Notes: generated by a model not told the origin, from the letters alone. Positions 1 through 8,789 are shown, numbered from the stretch's first letter. The stretch: 64,000 bases of DNA from Paenibacillus fonticola DSM 21315 (GCF_000381905.1 NZ_KB907257.1:100386-164385), one strand, 5' to 3'. A program made the numbers and translations.

Positions 1-47
1 TTCGTGATTTTTTAAAATTGAAGAAAACTAAATAAAGGAGATTAACG

Positions 48-1061
48 ATGACCCCTACCCAACTATTTTCGCCTTACACCATTAAAGATGTCACTTTAAA
101 AAATCGTATCGTTATGTCACCGATGTGCATGTACTCCTCCTATAATCGCGACGGCAAAGTGACCGACTGGCACCGTGTGCATTACCCTAGCCGGGCCGCA
201 GGCCAGGTTGGATTAGTTATGCTGGAAGCGACGGCTGTTTTGCCTGAAGGCCGCATTTCCTATCAGGACCTCGGCATTTGGAGCGATGAGCATGTTGCTG
301 GGCTACAGGAAGTCGTTCGGCTTATCCATCATAACGAGGCTAAGGCAGCGATTCAGCTCGCTCATGCCGGCAGAAAAGCAGATCTCGAGGAAACGATTTT
401 TGCCCCCTCGGCGATTGCGTTTGAAGGAATGAAAACACCGGACGAAGCTTCCGCAGAATATATTCAGCAGACCATTTCGGCTTTCCGTGACGCTGCCCGG
501 CGGGCCCGGGAGGCCGGATTCGACGTTATTGAAATTCACGGCGCTCATGGCTATTTAATCAGTGAATTCCTCTCTCCGCTCTCTAATAAACGGACGGACG
601 AATACGGGGGCAGTGCGGATAACCGTTACCGGCTGCTCCGTGAAGTGATCGAAGCGGTTAAGACGGAATGGCAAGGTCCACTCTTCGTCCGCATTTCCGC
701 GAACGAATATCATGAAGACGGCAACACCCTGGAGCAGTTTATCCAATTCGCAAAATATATGAAAGAGCAAGGGGTAGATCTCATCGACTGCAGCTCTGGC
801 GGCATTGTTCCAGCGGCGATTGAGATATTCCCTGGTTACCAAGTCAACTTGGCCGATCAAATCCGCAATCAGGCCGGTATAGCGACGGGCGCTGTCGGCT
901 TAATATCCAGCGGACTGCAGGCCGAGGAAATTCTCGGCAACCAGCGGGCAGATCTAATTTTTGTCGGTCGTGAGCTGCTGCGCAACCCTTACTGGCCATT
1001 AAGCGCTGCTAAAGAGCTTGGCGCCACGATAGATCGGCCTAAGCCATATCACCGCTCCTAA
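48..1061 (+). CDS. namA: NADPH dehydrogenase NamA (old yellow enzyme family)
   Basis: An FMN-dependent ene-reductase of the YqjM/NamA branch of the old yellow enzymes; the family uses NADPH to reduce activated C=C bonds in enals, enones and nitro compounds in the cytosol. The 337 residues match the family length. The N-terminal SPMCMYSS block carries the YqjM-type Cys27 that tunes the flavin and Tyr29. The substrate-anion-binding pair is His164 and His167 in EIHGAHGYL. The C-terminal [11 protein letters not shown] block is the usual phosphate/flavin end. The ATG at 48 follows AAAGGAG at a normal distance. It is followed after 43 bases by an SDR with its own ribosome site and may be co-transcribed with it. 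Function at family level is secure; the natural substrate is unknown. Confidence 0.95.
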   Translation: MTPTQLFSPYTIKDVTLKNRIVMSPMCMYSSYNRDGKVTDWHRVHYPSRAAGQVGLVMLEATAVLPEGRISYQDLGIWSDEHVAGLQEVVRLIHHNEAKAAIQLAHAGRKADLEETIFAPSAIAFEGMKTPDEASAEYIQQTISAFRDAARRAREAGFDVIEIHGAHGYLISEFLSPLSNKRTDEYGGSADNRYRLLREVIEAVKTEWQGPLFVRISANEYHEDGNTLEQFIQFAKYMKEQGVDLIDCSSGGIVPAAIEIFPGYQVNLADQIRNQAGIATGAVGLISSGLQAEEILGNQRADLIFVGRELLRNPYWPLSAAKELGATIDRPKPYHRS

Positions 1062-1104
1062 TTAGGGGCGGCAGTCTTACTTTAACGCTAAGGAAGGGTA
1101 GCAC

Positions 1105-2049
1105 ATGAGAACGAAATGGACGTCCAATGATATCCCTGCTCTAACAGGGCGTACCGCGATAGTGACGGGCGCTAACGCCGGGCTTGGCTATCAAATATCA
1201 GAGCAATTGGCACGAAATGGGGCTCATGTAATTATGGCTTGCCGGGATGAGCGCAAAGGCGAAATTGCCATTCGCCAATTGTATGATAAGCTCGGCGGAG
1301 TCAAAACTGAATTAGTTCCGCTCGATTTAGCCGATCTGTCTTCCATTCATAAATTTGCATCACTTGTTTCGGAGCGCCACAGCGCAATTGATTTGCTCGT
1401 TAACAACGCCGGCGTCATGGCGACCCCACCCCGCAAAACAGCTGATGGCTTTGAATTGCAAATCGGGACGAATCACCTCGGGCATTTCGCACTGACCGGG
1501 CTTCTATTGCCCCAATTGGCGGCTGCGGGGCCGGCGAGAATTGTGACTTTGAGCAGCATCGCTCACCGTATTGGCCGGATCAACTTTAAAGATCTCCAGC
1601 ATGAGCGGTCTTACAACGCTGAACTTGTATACGGCCAATCGAAGCTGGCCAATTTACTCTTCGCTTTCGAACTCCAGCGGCGAATAGATGAGGCCGGTCT
1701 AAACATGCTTAGCGTGGCAGCGCATCCGGGCATTGCCGCGACGAATCTGTTTAATGTCGGGCCGCAAATGAGCGGGAGCCGGATGCAAACCCTGTTATAC
1801 GGCTGGATTACCCGATATATTGCCCAGCCCGAACAGATGGGGGCTCTGCCCGCTCTTTATGCGGCTACGTCTCCCGATGTGAAGGCAGGCCGTTACTATG
1901 GCCCTGACCGTTTCGGGATTAAAGGCTTCCCGGGTGAAGCATCGGCCTCCATCGCTGCCAGAAACCGCGATAACGCACAGCGGCTATGGAACATATCTGA
2001 GCAGTTGACCAAAGTCATTTATCCTTTTGTAAAGAAAGCTGTAACTTGA
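1105..2049 (+). CDS. SDR family oxidoreductase (retinol dehydrogenase-like)
   Basis: A classical short-chain dehydrogenase of 314 residues with a Rossmann fold. The nucleotide-binding motif TGANAGLG lies at residues 21-28, NNAGV follows near residue 102, and the catalytic YxxxK is YGQSK near residue 176. The overall arrangement, with NHLGHF and HPGIAATNL, is that of the retinol dehydrogenase/WWOX-like SDR branch, which often carries longer C-terminal tails than simple 250-residue SDRs. The Asn/Arg-rich start of beta-2 (ACRDE) suggests NADP(H) preference, an inference. The ATG follows AAGGAAGGG. It probably forms a two-gene unit with namA. The substrate cannot be told from sequence. Confidence 0.88.
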   Translation: MRTKWTSNDIPALTGRTAIVTGANAGLGYQISEQLARNGAHVIMACRDERKGEIAIRQLYDKLGGVKTELVPLDLADLSSIHKFASLVSERHSAIDLLVNNAGVMATPPRKTADGFELQIGTNHLGHFALTGLLLPQLAAAGPARIVTLSSIAHRIGRINFKDLQHERSYNAELVYGQSKLANLLFAFELQRRIDEAGLNMLSVAAHPGIAATNLFNVGPQMSGSRMQTLLYGWITRYIAQPEQMGALPALYAATSPDVKAGRYYGPDRFGIKGFPGEASASIAARNRDNAQRLWNISEQLTKVIYPFVKKAVT

Positions 2050-2138
2050 CTGACTTGATAGATAATTTGATGATTCGACTGATTTGACTGATTTGACTGA
2101 TTCGATGATTTAACTGATCTGACTGTCTTGATTGACTA
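2046..2138 (+). repeat. Degenerate tandem repeat of a 9-base unit
   Basis: Directly after the SDR stop codon the DNA is a run of about ten diverged copies of a 9-base unit close to TTGACTGAT. The two best copies are adjacent and identical around 2081-2100; outer copies have single changes or an indel. It is non-coding and lies between the SDR and the menaquinone genes. No function can be assigned; replication slippage is the simplest origin. Confidence 0.75.
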
Positions 2139-2260
2139 AATTCGCGTGAAGCTCCCAGTGCGCGGTGGCCGGCGTTACATGACGGTGGTCAAATGTCTTG
2201 ACTTACAGGCAGCCCAAACAACATCTGTACTGAATAAGTTTAAAGGAGTTGCTTACAAAC

Positions 2261-2971
2261 GTGGTTCATGGGAAAACGGCTTTATCCAACCAATCATCCG
2301 CTTCACGCCCATTTTCGCGCACACTGATCATGACCGCTGTTGAAGCAGAGCGTGAGGCCGTATTACGCGGATTGAACGGGGCAGCCGGCTTCGACGTCCG
2401 CCTAGCCGGTGTGGGCCCTATCGCTGCCGCGGCAAATACGGCGGCGATTTTAACGGACGGACCGCCTCCGATACCGGCCTGGGATTTAGTAATCAGCGCC
2501 GGCATCGGAGGCGGATTTACCGGGGCCGCTGAAATAGGCTCGGTCGTTATGGCCACAATGATTATCGCTGCGGACCTTGGCGCCGAGTCTCAAGAAGGCT
2601 TTCTAAGCCTGGAGGAACTCGGCTTCGGTTCATCCCGGATTGCAGCAGAGGCCACTTTAACGGAGCGATGGGCAAAAGCCGCAGCAGCTGTCGGAATTCC
2701 AGTCTGTACCGCTCCCATATTAACTCTTTCTACCGTAACAGGTTCTGAGGCTACCGCTAACCTGCTAAGCCAGCGGGTGCCCGGGGCAGCCGCGGAAGCG
2801 ATGGAAGGCTACGGCGTAGCTATGGCCGCTCACAATCTTCAGCTTCCGGTCCTTGAAATAAGAGCCATCTCCAACACTGTCGGGCCTCGCCAGCGTGAGT
2901 TGTGGAAAATCAAGGATGCATTATTAGCGCTGGAGCAAGCTTGTTCTTTATTACCGGAGGTGCTTCATTGA
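2261..2971 (+). CDS. mqnB: Futalosine hydrolase MqnB
   Basis: Cleaves futalosine to dehypoxanthine futalosine and hypoxanthine in the alternative (futalosine) menaquinone pathway. The protein has the nucleoside-phosphorylase-like fold signature: TAVEAEREAVLRGL at the N-terminus, a glycine-rich SAGIGGGF block, and a C-terminal EAMEGYGVA with the Glu-Met-Glu nucleoside-binding pattern, followed by EIRAISN. The start is ambiguous. GTG 2261 lies 12 bases after AAAGGAG; an in-frame TTG at 2249 abuts that site with no spacer and is less likely. Either start leaves about 20 residues ahead of the conserved TAVEAE motif. The stop codon overlaps the mqnD start (TGATG), so the two are co-translated. The adjacency to mqnD strongly supports the call. 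Confidence 0.9.
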   Translation: MVHGKTALSNQSSASRPFSRTLIMTAVEAEREAVLRGLNGAAGFDVRLAGVGPIAAAANTAAILTDGPPPIPAWDLVISAGIGGGFTGAAEIGSVVMATMIIAADLGAESQEGFLSLEELGFGSSRIAAEATLTERWAKAAAAVGIPVCTAPILTLSTVTGSEATANLLSQRVPGAAAEAMEGYGVAMAAHNLQLPVLEIRAISNTVGPRQRELWKIKDALLALEQACSLLPEVLH

Positions 2972-3813
2972 TGAAAATCGCCTTTTCTCCCTGTCCAAAC
3001 GATACATTTGTATTTCACGCCTGGGCGCATGGACTTATTCCCGGAGCCCCCCGGCTCGACATAACTTATGCGGATATCGATGTTACGAACGGACTTGCCG
3101 CCAGCGGCAAAGGTCCTGAAGTATTAAAAATCTCTTACGCCGCCTTGCCCTGGGTACTAAGCGATTATGCCTTAATCCCTTGCGGCGGTGCACTGGGCCG
3201 AGGATGCGGCCCCCTTGTTCTCACGGCAGGACAGGAAACCGCACAGCCGCCGGACCCGGCCAGGCTATCGGGACGGCGTGTCGCGGTCCCAAGTGAACGC
3301 TCGACCGCATACCTGTTATTCCGGCTATGGGCGGCACAAGCTGTACCCGGAGGCGTTGGCGAAATAGTCGTGCTTCCATTTGACAAAATTATGCCTGCCG
3401 TTCGAGATGGTGAAGTCGATGCCGGATTAGTCATTCATGAAGCCAGATTCACTTATCCTTCCTACGGTTTGAGCCTGATGACCGATCTCGGCAGTTGGTG
3501 GGAACAGGATACCGGTTTGCCAATTCCGCTTGGGGCCATTATTGCCCGCCGCTCGCTTGACCTAGAAGCGATTGCAGAGTGGACACGTCAATCCGTGCAA
3601 TATGCCTGGGCTCACCCGGATTCCTCTCGGGAATACGTTATGAAGCATGCCCAGGAGCTATCGCCAGAAGTGGCGGATGCGCATATCAAGCTGTATGTGA
3701 ATCAGTATACGGAGTCGCTTGGGGATGACGGTTATGCCGCTGTCACTGCACTTCTAAACCGGGCTGCCGAAGAAGGGCTCGTTCCTGAAATACAGCCGGT
3801 CCTGCTTCGCTAG
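2971..3813 (+). CDS. mqnD: 1,4-dihydroxy-6-naphthoate synthase MqnD
   Basis: Converts cyclic dehypoxanthine futalosine to 1,4-dihydroxy-6-naphthoate, a late step of futalosine-type menaquinone synthesis. It has a periplasmic-binding-protein-like fold: the N-terminus MKIAFSPCPNDTFVFHAW is the family hallmark, and the central Asp-Ala-Gly-Leu-Val-Ile-His-Glu (DAGLVIHE) motif carries the conserved His. Starting at ATG 2971, with GGAGG ten bases upstream, gives 280 residues, the usual length; an earlier in-frame start at 2902 lies inside mqnB and lacks support. The start overlaps the mqnB stop by one base. A strong terminator follows. The remaining pathway genes (mqnA, mqnE, mqnC) are not in this window. 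Confidence 0.95.
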   Translation: MKIAFSPCPNDTFVFHAWAHGLIPGAPRLDITYADIDVTNGLAASGKGPEVLKISYAALPWVLSDYALIPCGGALGRGCGPLVLTAGQETAQPPDPARLSGRRVAVPSERSTAYLLFRLWAAQAVPGGVGEIVVLPFDKIMPAVRDGEVDAGLVIHEARFTYPSYGLSLMTDLGSWWEQDTGLPIPLGAIIARRSLDLEAIAEWTRQSVQYAWAHPDSSREYVMKHAQELSPEVADAHIKLYVNQYTESLGDDGYAAVTALLNRAAEEGLVPEIQPVLLR

Positions 3814-3820
3814 CAATTAT

Positions 3821-3865
3821 AAAGGAGCCGGTGCTCGCAGTTTCGTGCGAACATCGGCTCCTTTT
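3821..3865 (+). terminator. Intrinsic terminator of mqnB-mqnD
   Basis: A 19-base-pair near-perfect stem begins AAAGGAGCCGGTG and closes with CATCGGCTCCTTTT after a TTTCG-type loop, 8 bases after the mqnD stop. The T-run and the outer A-run make it usable in both directions, so it may also end the convergent radical SAM gene. Confidence 0.9.
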
Positions 3866-3917
3866 GCTTGACTCGGCGGCTCGCCGATACATGATTGCGG
3901 ACGGGACTGCTGCCTAT

Positions 3918-4802
3918 TTAAGCTCTTCCGCCAAAACGCTTGCGGTAACCGCATTTACGACACAGCTCTTCCACGGCCATTCTGCGCGAGAAGCCTTCAT
4001 ACAATCGATTGGCACGCTCTCCTTCCACAATCTCCGAGAAGGGTGTTTCGTAGACGTTGCCCAAGTTAATGACCCCTTCACCGTCCAGGCAGCACGGAAT
4101 TACCGTGCCGTCCACAAGAATACCCGCCTGGTTGCGCAGAGCATGACAAAAGCCGTAACCGTCGTCCTCCTCCGCTCTTAAATCCGGCCAGTCAAATTCA
4201 TGATCCTGATTCAAATAAACCCGCTCTGCCAGCTTTAATCCGCCTCCCGGAACGACCTTTTCCTCAATATGATAGTCCAGTCCAAATTCCTGCTCGATCA
4301 TTTCGAGTGTGGCCCGGTTGCGGCTGCGCACCAAATTCGTCTCATTGTTTTTGTCCAGATTCCATAACCGGAATGAAACGATCAGATCCGATGAGCTCAC
4401 CGCTTCCTTTACAAAAGACAAAATACTCCGAATATATCCCTCCCGGTCTGTCGAGCCTTCATGGCCATCAAAGCTATGCAGCGAGAAGTTCATTTGCCTC
4501 AGCGCCGGCTTATTGATAATTTTAGGTCCGGCCTTTCTAATGAGCGTCCCGTTCGATGTAATATTTACTTTAAAGCCCTTTTCATGACTTATATCCAGCA
4601 AAGTATCAATTTTAGGATGAAGCAGCGGTTCGCCTTTTACATGAAAATAAATATAGTCGGTATGCGGCTTAACCTCATCCAATATTTTCACAAAATCATC
4701 CACTTTGATGAACTGTGCTTTCCGCTCGGTTGGCGGGCAAAAGCTGCAGGCCAAATTACAAATGCTTGTCGTTTCGATATAAAACTTTTTAAATTTTTTC
4801 AT
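3918..4802 (-). CDS. Radical SAM/SPASM domain protein
   Basis: A 294-residue radical SAM enzyme. The CxxxCxxC iron-sulfur motif (Cys15, Cys19, Cys22 in SICNLACSFCPP) is near the N-terminus, followed by a TIM-barrel-type core with KGEPLLHP and NITSNGT motifs. The C-terminal 90 residues form a SPASM-like auxiliary cluster region with Cys in CHALR, IPCCLDGEG and ELCRKCGYRKR. Such proteins modify peptides or act on other small substrates; no precursor peptide is adjacent, so the substrate is unknown. ATG 4802 has AGGCAGG upstream and gives the usual MKKFKKFYIE start; an ATG seven codons earlier (4823) lacks a ribosome site. It faces mqnD convergently but is not MqnC or MqnE, which have different motifs. 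Confidence 0.85.
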   Translation of the reverse strand: MKKFKKFYIETTSICNLACSFCPPTERKAQFIKVDDFVKILDEVKPHTDYIYFHVKGEPLLHPKIDTLLDISHEKGFKVNITSNGTLIRKAGPKIINKPALRQMNFSLHSFDGHEGSTDREGYIRSILSFVKEAVSSSDLIVSFRLWNLDKNNETNLVRSRNRATLEMIEQEFGLDYHIEEKVVPGGGLKLAERVYLNQDHEFDWPDLRAEEDDGYGFCHALRNQAGILVDGTVIPCCLDGEGVINLGNVYETPFSEIVEGERANRLYEGFSRRMAVEELCRKCGYRKRFGGRA

Positions 4803-4856
4803 CTTCGTATAATCCTGCCTCATATGATTTGATTGCGCAAGTCTATGATATGAACA

Positions 4857-5037
4857 TTACAATGGCAGCGGAGTGTCCGTTGGCTTAGCATAACCTTCCC
4901 GGTACTTCTCGTCAATCAATGTACGAATTTCGCTTGCTGATTTGCCATCCTGTACCATTGAGTTGATTCAACCGCAATTTCCAAGCATACATTACACTTT
5001 GTGCCATGATCATAATTGCTTTCCTGCTTCATCCTTT
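4857..5037 (-). pseudogene. C-terminal remnant of a PCYCGC-motif lipoprotein, frameshifted
   Basis: On the minus strand one frame reads HGTKCNVCLEIAVESTQ and the next frame continues MVQDGKSASEIRTLIDEKY and ends ...GYAKPTDTPLPL before a stop at 4857-4859. Joining them needs one extra A at about 4957-4960 (CAATGG for CAAATGG). The combined text matches my recollection of the C-terminal half of the PCYCGC-motif family (Bacillus/Paenibacillus lipoproteins with a ...H..CxxCLDIA...EGKS..EIR..IDE.Y... tail). The lipobox and the PCYCGC half are absent, because the clc coding sequence starts directly upstream. Family assignment is from motif memory; the frameshift and truncation are seen directly. 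Confidence 0.72.
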
Positions 5038-6336
5038 CGAACGGCGTTTGCCGCCCTCTCTTCTGCTGCCTATCCTTGTGTCCGGCGAGATGTCCAGCAA
5101 ACTACTCTTGGAGGTTCCGATCTGCTGTGAAGTGTAAATGCCGCTATGACCTGAAAATATATAGCTCACCAAACAAGCGATAAACATGTAAAGCGCTCCC
5201 TCCCCGCCAAATAGCTCTATGCCCATAATGAAGCAGGCAATCGGCGTATTCGCTGCTCCGCAGAACACTGCGATAAAGCCGAGAGCAGCAAGAAATGGTC
5301 CGTATAAATGAAGCCATCCGGCCAATGTGTAGCCGAAACTCGCCCCAATTGCAAACAGCGGCGTCACTTCTCCTCCCTGGAAGCCGGCCCCCAGCGTCAC
5401 GGATGTAAACAGCAGCTTTCCTAAAAAGGTAAACGGCGATACGCCGGCGTCGAAAGAATCGGCAATCAGCGGCAATCCAAGGCCCAGGTAATCCCGGGTT
5501 CCGGTAACGTATACGAGCCCGATAATTATAAGTCCGCCAACCGCGCTCTTTATTACAGGGCTGACGAAGATACGGGTAAACCATCTTTTTAACAAGTGCG
5601 TCAGCTCGCTGAACAACAGGCTGACCAGCCCGAACAAAATCGATGCGATTACGACCTTCATCAGTATTGCCCCAGAAAACTCCGGCACCGTGCCTATTTC
5701 ATAAATATGATGCTGAACTTTCCACAGCTGCGTCGTGACCAAATCACCGACGAAACTCGCGGCGAAACAAGGAATTAGCGCACGGTAGCTCAAAAGGCCA
5801 AGTACGGCTACCTCAAGACCGAACATTGTTCCCGCAAGCGGCGTCCCGAATACCGAACCGAATCCTCCACTAATCCCGCACATAAGCAACACCCGGCGAT
5901 CCATAGCATTAAGCCTGATCTGCTTACCGAACCATTCTGCCAAGCTTCCGCCCATTTGCACGGCTGTTCCTTCTCTTCCTGCCGACCCTCCGAACAGATG
6001 GGTCACCAAGGTTCCGAACAATACAAGCGGAGCCATGCGCAGTGGAACTTGTTCATTCCCGCCCTGGATTTGCTCCAAAATGAGGTTATTGCCTTGAATG
6101 CTTTGCTTTCCCCATTTCAAATACACGTAACTGACGAGCGCTCCCCCGAGAGGCAGAAACCATAGCAACCAGGGATGATCATATCTCCAGTTGGTTACCG
6201 TATCCAGGCTGATGAGGAATATAGCAGAAGCCGAGCCTGTAAACAAACCAACCGCGCTCCCCAAAATAACCCACCGCAAAAATGAGCCAGGATAAGAAGC
6301 AATATGTTTGATCGAATGATACATTCTGAACTTCAT
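5029..6336 (-). CDS. CLC-family anion transporter, possibly F-/H+ antiporter type
   Basis: A 435-residue integral membrane CLC protein. Signatures are GSAGREGTAVQMGG (residues 118-130, gating Glu122), GSVFGTPLAGTMFGLEV, and GAGFQGGEVTPLFAIGA in the second half; about ten or more hydrophobic helices are evident. Chloride CLCs usually have GSGIP in the first anion-binding motif and GREGP in the second. Here they read GNNLI (82-86) and GREGT, the pattern described for fluoride-exporting CLC-F proteins, so F-/H+ antiport is inferred. The ATG at 6336 follows GGGGGA at 8 bases. No crcB-type fluoride riboswitch was recognised upstream. Family assignment is certain; ion specificity is not. Confidence 0.88.
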   Translation of the reverse strand: MKFRMYHSIKHIASYPGSFLRWVILGSAVGLFTGSASAIFLISLDTVTNWRYDHPWLLWFLPLGGALVSYVYLKWGKQSIQGNNLILEQIQGGNEQVPLRMAPLVLFGTLVTHLFGGSAGREGTAVQMGGSLAEWFGKQIRLNAMDRRVLLMCGISGGFGSVFGTPLAGTMFGLEVAVLGLLSYRALIPCFAASFVGDLVTTQLWKVQHHIYEIGTVPEFSGAILMKVVIASILFGLVSLLFSELTHLLKRWFTRIFVSPVIKSAVGGLIIIGLVYVTGTRDYLGLGLPLIADSFDAGVSPFTFLGKLLFTSVTLGAGFQGGEVTPLFAIGASFGYTLAGWLHLYGPFLAALGFIAVFCGAANTPIACFIMGIELFGGEGALYMFIACLVSYIFSGHSGIYTSQQIGTSKSSLLDISPDTRIGSRREGGKRRSKG

Positions 6337-6509
6337 CCTATATATCCCCCAAACAGCAGCGCTTAAATTGTGTTAATCCCTTATGTTAACATTTCATATC
6401 ATAACAAAAATCCAAGTCGGCACACAGTACACCCTTACAGTAAATCACGGACACCGATTAAACCAGGCGTTACTCACATAGTGCAAAGGCAATTTTCCAT
6501 CCTCAGCAT

Positions 6510-7652
6510 ATGATAATACAAATCAAACCGAAATGGGGATTTCATTTGGCCAGCTTTCATAGAGCGTATAAGCTTAAGCAACAATTGGCGGCCCGCATGC
6601 TTAAAAGACGCAGTATTCACGGCATCGGGGTAGGACTTTGTGATCCTTCCAATCCCAAAAAAGGAGCAGCCGTCATTGTTTACGCGAATGCCCTGTCATC
6701 CACTGCTAAATCCAAACTCAAAAAGTCAAAGCGGAAGAGCACCTCTCATTTATATTTAAAGGATAAATCGGGGGTGCCCATCCGAATTGTTAAATCTACA
6801 AGCTTCCATAAGAACGGTAATGTTGATATCCCCCGATTCAGAAGAAGAATCAGACCGGTTATCGCCGGATACAGCATAGGCACGCCTAATGTATCCGGTA
6901 CCGCAGGCCTGATCATAACTGATACCCGCGGGAAAAACCGTTATGTCCTAAGCAACAACCACGTTCTCGTCAACGAGAATACGGGCCGCTGCTCCAAAAC
7001 TTTGCAGCCCGGAGGGGCCGATGGCGGAACGGTAAATAAGGATCGGATCGGAGAAATGCACCGTTTTGTCCGGTTAAGTAAGAGGCGGAACAATTACTTG
7101 GACGCAGCGACGGCGAAGCCGCTTCGCCGCTCATTACTTAAGCCCAGTTACGCGGTGTTCGGAACGGTTCCAGGTCATCTGCGCTCCTACCGCATTGGAG
7201 ATCAATTCAGAAAAGTAGGCCGCACTACTGGCATAACCAAAGGAACAGTAGAGTCTATTCATACCGATATTCGGGTCGGGTACGGACAATATGGCGGCTT
7301 AGGAACGATTACCTTCAAAAATCAAAGCGTCATTCGCGGGAAACAGCCTGTTTCGCTAAGCGGCGATTCGGGTTCTGTCTGGCTTACCCGTCGAGGCAAC
7401 CTGGCGGCGGCTGTCAATTATGCCGGTTCAGCCGACGGCCTCTTATCGATTTCATATCCGGTAGAATGGTTTATGCAAGTGTTCAATACTAGGGTAGCTC
7501 TCCCGGGGCGCAAAGGCCGAAAGGTTCAAGCTTCACGGCCTGCGCATAGCCGCAACTATTTATTTACCCAGCCTCTTCCGCCTGAATTGCTGCGTTCCAT
7601 TAGAACAACCGCCGGTAATAGATGCACATCCGACAATGCGAAAAAAGTGTAA
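6510..7652 (+). CDS. Trypsin-like serine protease with N-terminal alpha/beta domain
   Basis: A 380-residue protein whose central part carries a chymotrypsin-fold triad: His151 in LSNNHVL, Asp198 in YLDAA, Ser287 in SGDSGS. The first 110 residues contain the IHGIGVGLCDP...GAAVIVYAN pattern that often precedes such proteases in Firmicutes. No signal peptide or membrane segment is seen, and the protein is very rich in Arg/Lys, so its location is uncertain. The start is the first ATG of the frame but lacks a good ribosome site; AAAGG lies some 20 bases upstream. Its target is unknown. It is monocistronic and divergent from the CLC gene. Confidence 0.78.
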   Translation: MIIQIKPKWGFHLASFHRAYKLKQQLAARMLKRRSIHGIGVGLCDPSNPKKGAAVIVYANALSSTAKSKLKKSKRKSTSHLYLKDKSGVPIRIVKSTSFHKNGNVDIPRFRRRIRPVIAGYSIGTPNVSGTAGLIITDTRGKNRYVLSNNHVLVNENTGRCSKTLQPGGADGGTVNKDRIGEMHRFVRLSKRRNNYLDAATAKPLRRSLLKPSYAVFGTVPGHLRSYRIGDQFRKVGRTTGITKGTVESIHTDIRVGYGQYGGLGTITFKNQSVIRGKQPVSLSGDSGSVWLTRRGNLAAAVNYAGSADGLLSISYPVEWFMQVFNTRVALPGRKGRKVQASRPAHSRNYLFTQPLPPELLRSIRTTAGNRCTSDNAKKV

Positions 7653-7751
7653 CGCACCGCAAAAAGTGCAGCGCACAAGACATATTCTATAATTTATACT
7701 CCATCAATCATGCATCATAATTCATAGATCATAAATGCTAAATCATAACAA

Positions 7752-7789
7752 AAGAGCCGCTTCCGATGATCAATCGAAGAGCGGCTCTT
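7752..7789 (-). terminator. Intrinsic terminator of the sigma factor gene
   Basis: An 11-base stem, AAGAGCCGCTC-type with partner AAGCGGCTCTT, encloses a loop of about 16 bases. On the minus strand it is followed by TTTTGTT, so it ends transcription of the downstream-reading sigma factor gene and may also stop readthrough from the protease gene. Confidence 0.85.
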
Positions 7790-7814
7790 ACGTTGCCAAA
7801 AAAGACGTACGATA

Positions 7815-8711
7815 TTATTCCATAAAATCCTTCAAGCGCTTACTGCGGCTTGGATGTCTCAATTTACGAAGCGCTTTGGCTTCAATCTGTCTAATCCGTT
7901 CCCGGGTAACTCCAAATTCCTTACCGACCTCTTCCAGCGTTCGTGTGCGGCCGTCATCCATTCCAAAGCGCAAGCGAAGTACGTTCTCTTCACGTTCCGT
8001 TAACGTATCGAGCACTTCTTCCAGCTGCTCCTTCAACAATTCATAGGCAGCAGCATCCGCTGGAGCCAGGGCGTCCTGATCCTCGATAAAATCACCCAGA
8101 TTGGAGTCGTTCTCTTCCCCAATCGGCGTTTCCAGCGACACAGGCTCCTGGGCAATCTTCATAATTTCACGCACTTTTTCCGGCGTCAATTCCATCTCCT
8201 TGGCAATTTCCTCCGGCGTCGGCTCACGGCCTATTTCCTGAAGGAGTTGACGGGAAATACGGATCAGCTTGTTGATCGTTTCCACCATATGAACAGGAAT
8301 GCGAATCGTTCTCGCCTGATCGGCGATCGCTCTTGTGATGGCCTGACGAATCCACCATGTCGCATACGTGCTGAATTTGAACCCCTTCTTGAAGTCAAAC
8401 TTCTCAACTGCTTTGATCAGGCCCATGTTCCCTTCCTGAATCAAGTCCAGAAACACCATACCCCGGCCAACATACCGGCGGGCTATGCTTACAACAAGAC
8501 GCAAGTTAGCTTCAGCCAGTCTGCGTTTGGCCTCCTCATCACCCTGTTCTATTCTTTTCGCCAGCTCGATTTCTTCCTCAGCTGACAGCAGGGGGACTCG
8601 ACCGATTTCTTTCAAATACATACGTACAGGATCATCAATCTTAATACCTGGCGGTAACGTCAGGTCTTCTGTAAATTCTGATTCATTATGAAGCTGCAAA
8701 TCTTCTGTCAC
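7815..8711 (-). CDS. RpoD/SigA-like RNA polymerase sigma factor lacking region 1.1
   Basis: A sigma-70 of 298 residues. Region 1.2 ([18 protein letters not shown]), region 2 with [17 protein letters not shown] and [13 protein letters not shown], region 3 and region 4 with [18 protein letters not shown] and [17 protein letters not shown] are all present and almost identical to vegetative SigA. SigA proteins of Bacilli are about 370 residues because of an N-terminal region 1.1; here only about 25 acidic residues precede region 1.2. The gene stands alone, whereas housekeeping rpoD usually follows dnaG. It is therefore probably a group-2 paralogue, though a short SigA cannot be excluded. The start is GTG 8711 with a GGGTGGGGG ribosome site. 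Confidence 0.9.
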   Translation of the reverse strand: MTEDLQLHNESEFTEDLTLPPGIKIDDPVRMYLKEIGRVPLLSAEEEIELAKRIEQGDEEAKRRLAEANLRLVVSIARRYVGRGMVFLDLIQEGNMGLIKAVEKFDFKKGFKFSTYATWWIRQAITRAIADQARTIRIPVHMVETINKLIRISRQLLQEIGREPTPEEIAKEMELTPEKVREIMKIAQEPVSLETPIGEENDSNLGDFIEDQDALAPADAAAYELLKEQLEEVLDTLTEREENVLRLRFGMDDGRTRTLEEVGKEFGVTRERIRQIEAKALRKLRHPSRSKRLKDFME

Positions 8712-8789
8712 GATTCAGACCCCCACCCATCAATAAAAAATACAAGTCAACCATAGTGATCTTATCTATTATTCGTTTGACAATTGCCA

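Noticed and set aside
2146..2343. Open frame of 65 codons ahead of mqnB
   Set aside because: Overlaps mqnB in another frame and has no recognisable product; the upstream part is spacer DNA.
3831..4181. Open frame of 116 codons on the plus strand
   Set aside because: It starts inside the mqnD terminator and lies antisense to the radical SAM gene; no ribosome site and no family match.
4461..4832. Open frame of 123 codons antisense to the radical SAM gene
   Set aside because: Mirror of a well-supported gene, with biased composition and no ribosome site.
6337..6509. Possible fluoride riboswitch upstream of the CLC gene
   Set aside because: The conserved crcB-motif blocks could not be found on the minus strand.
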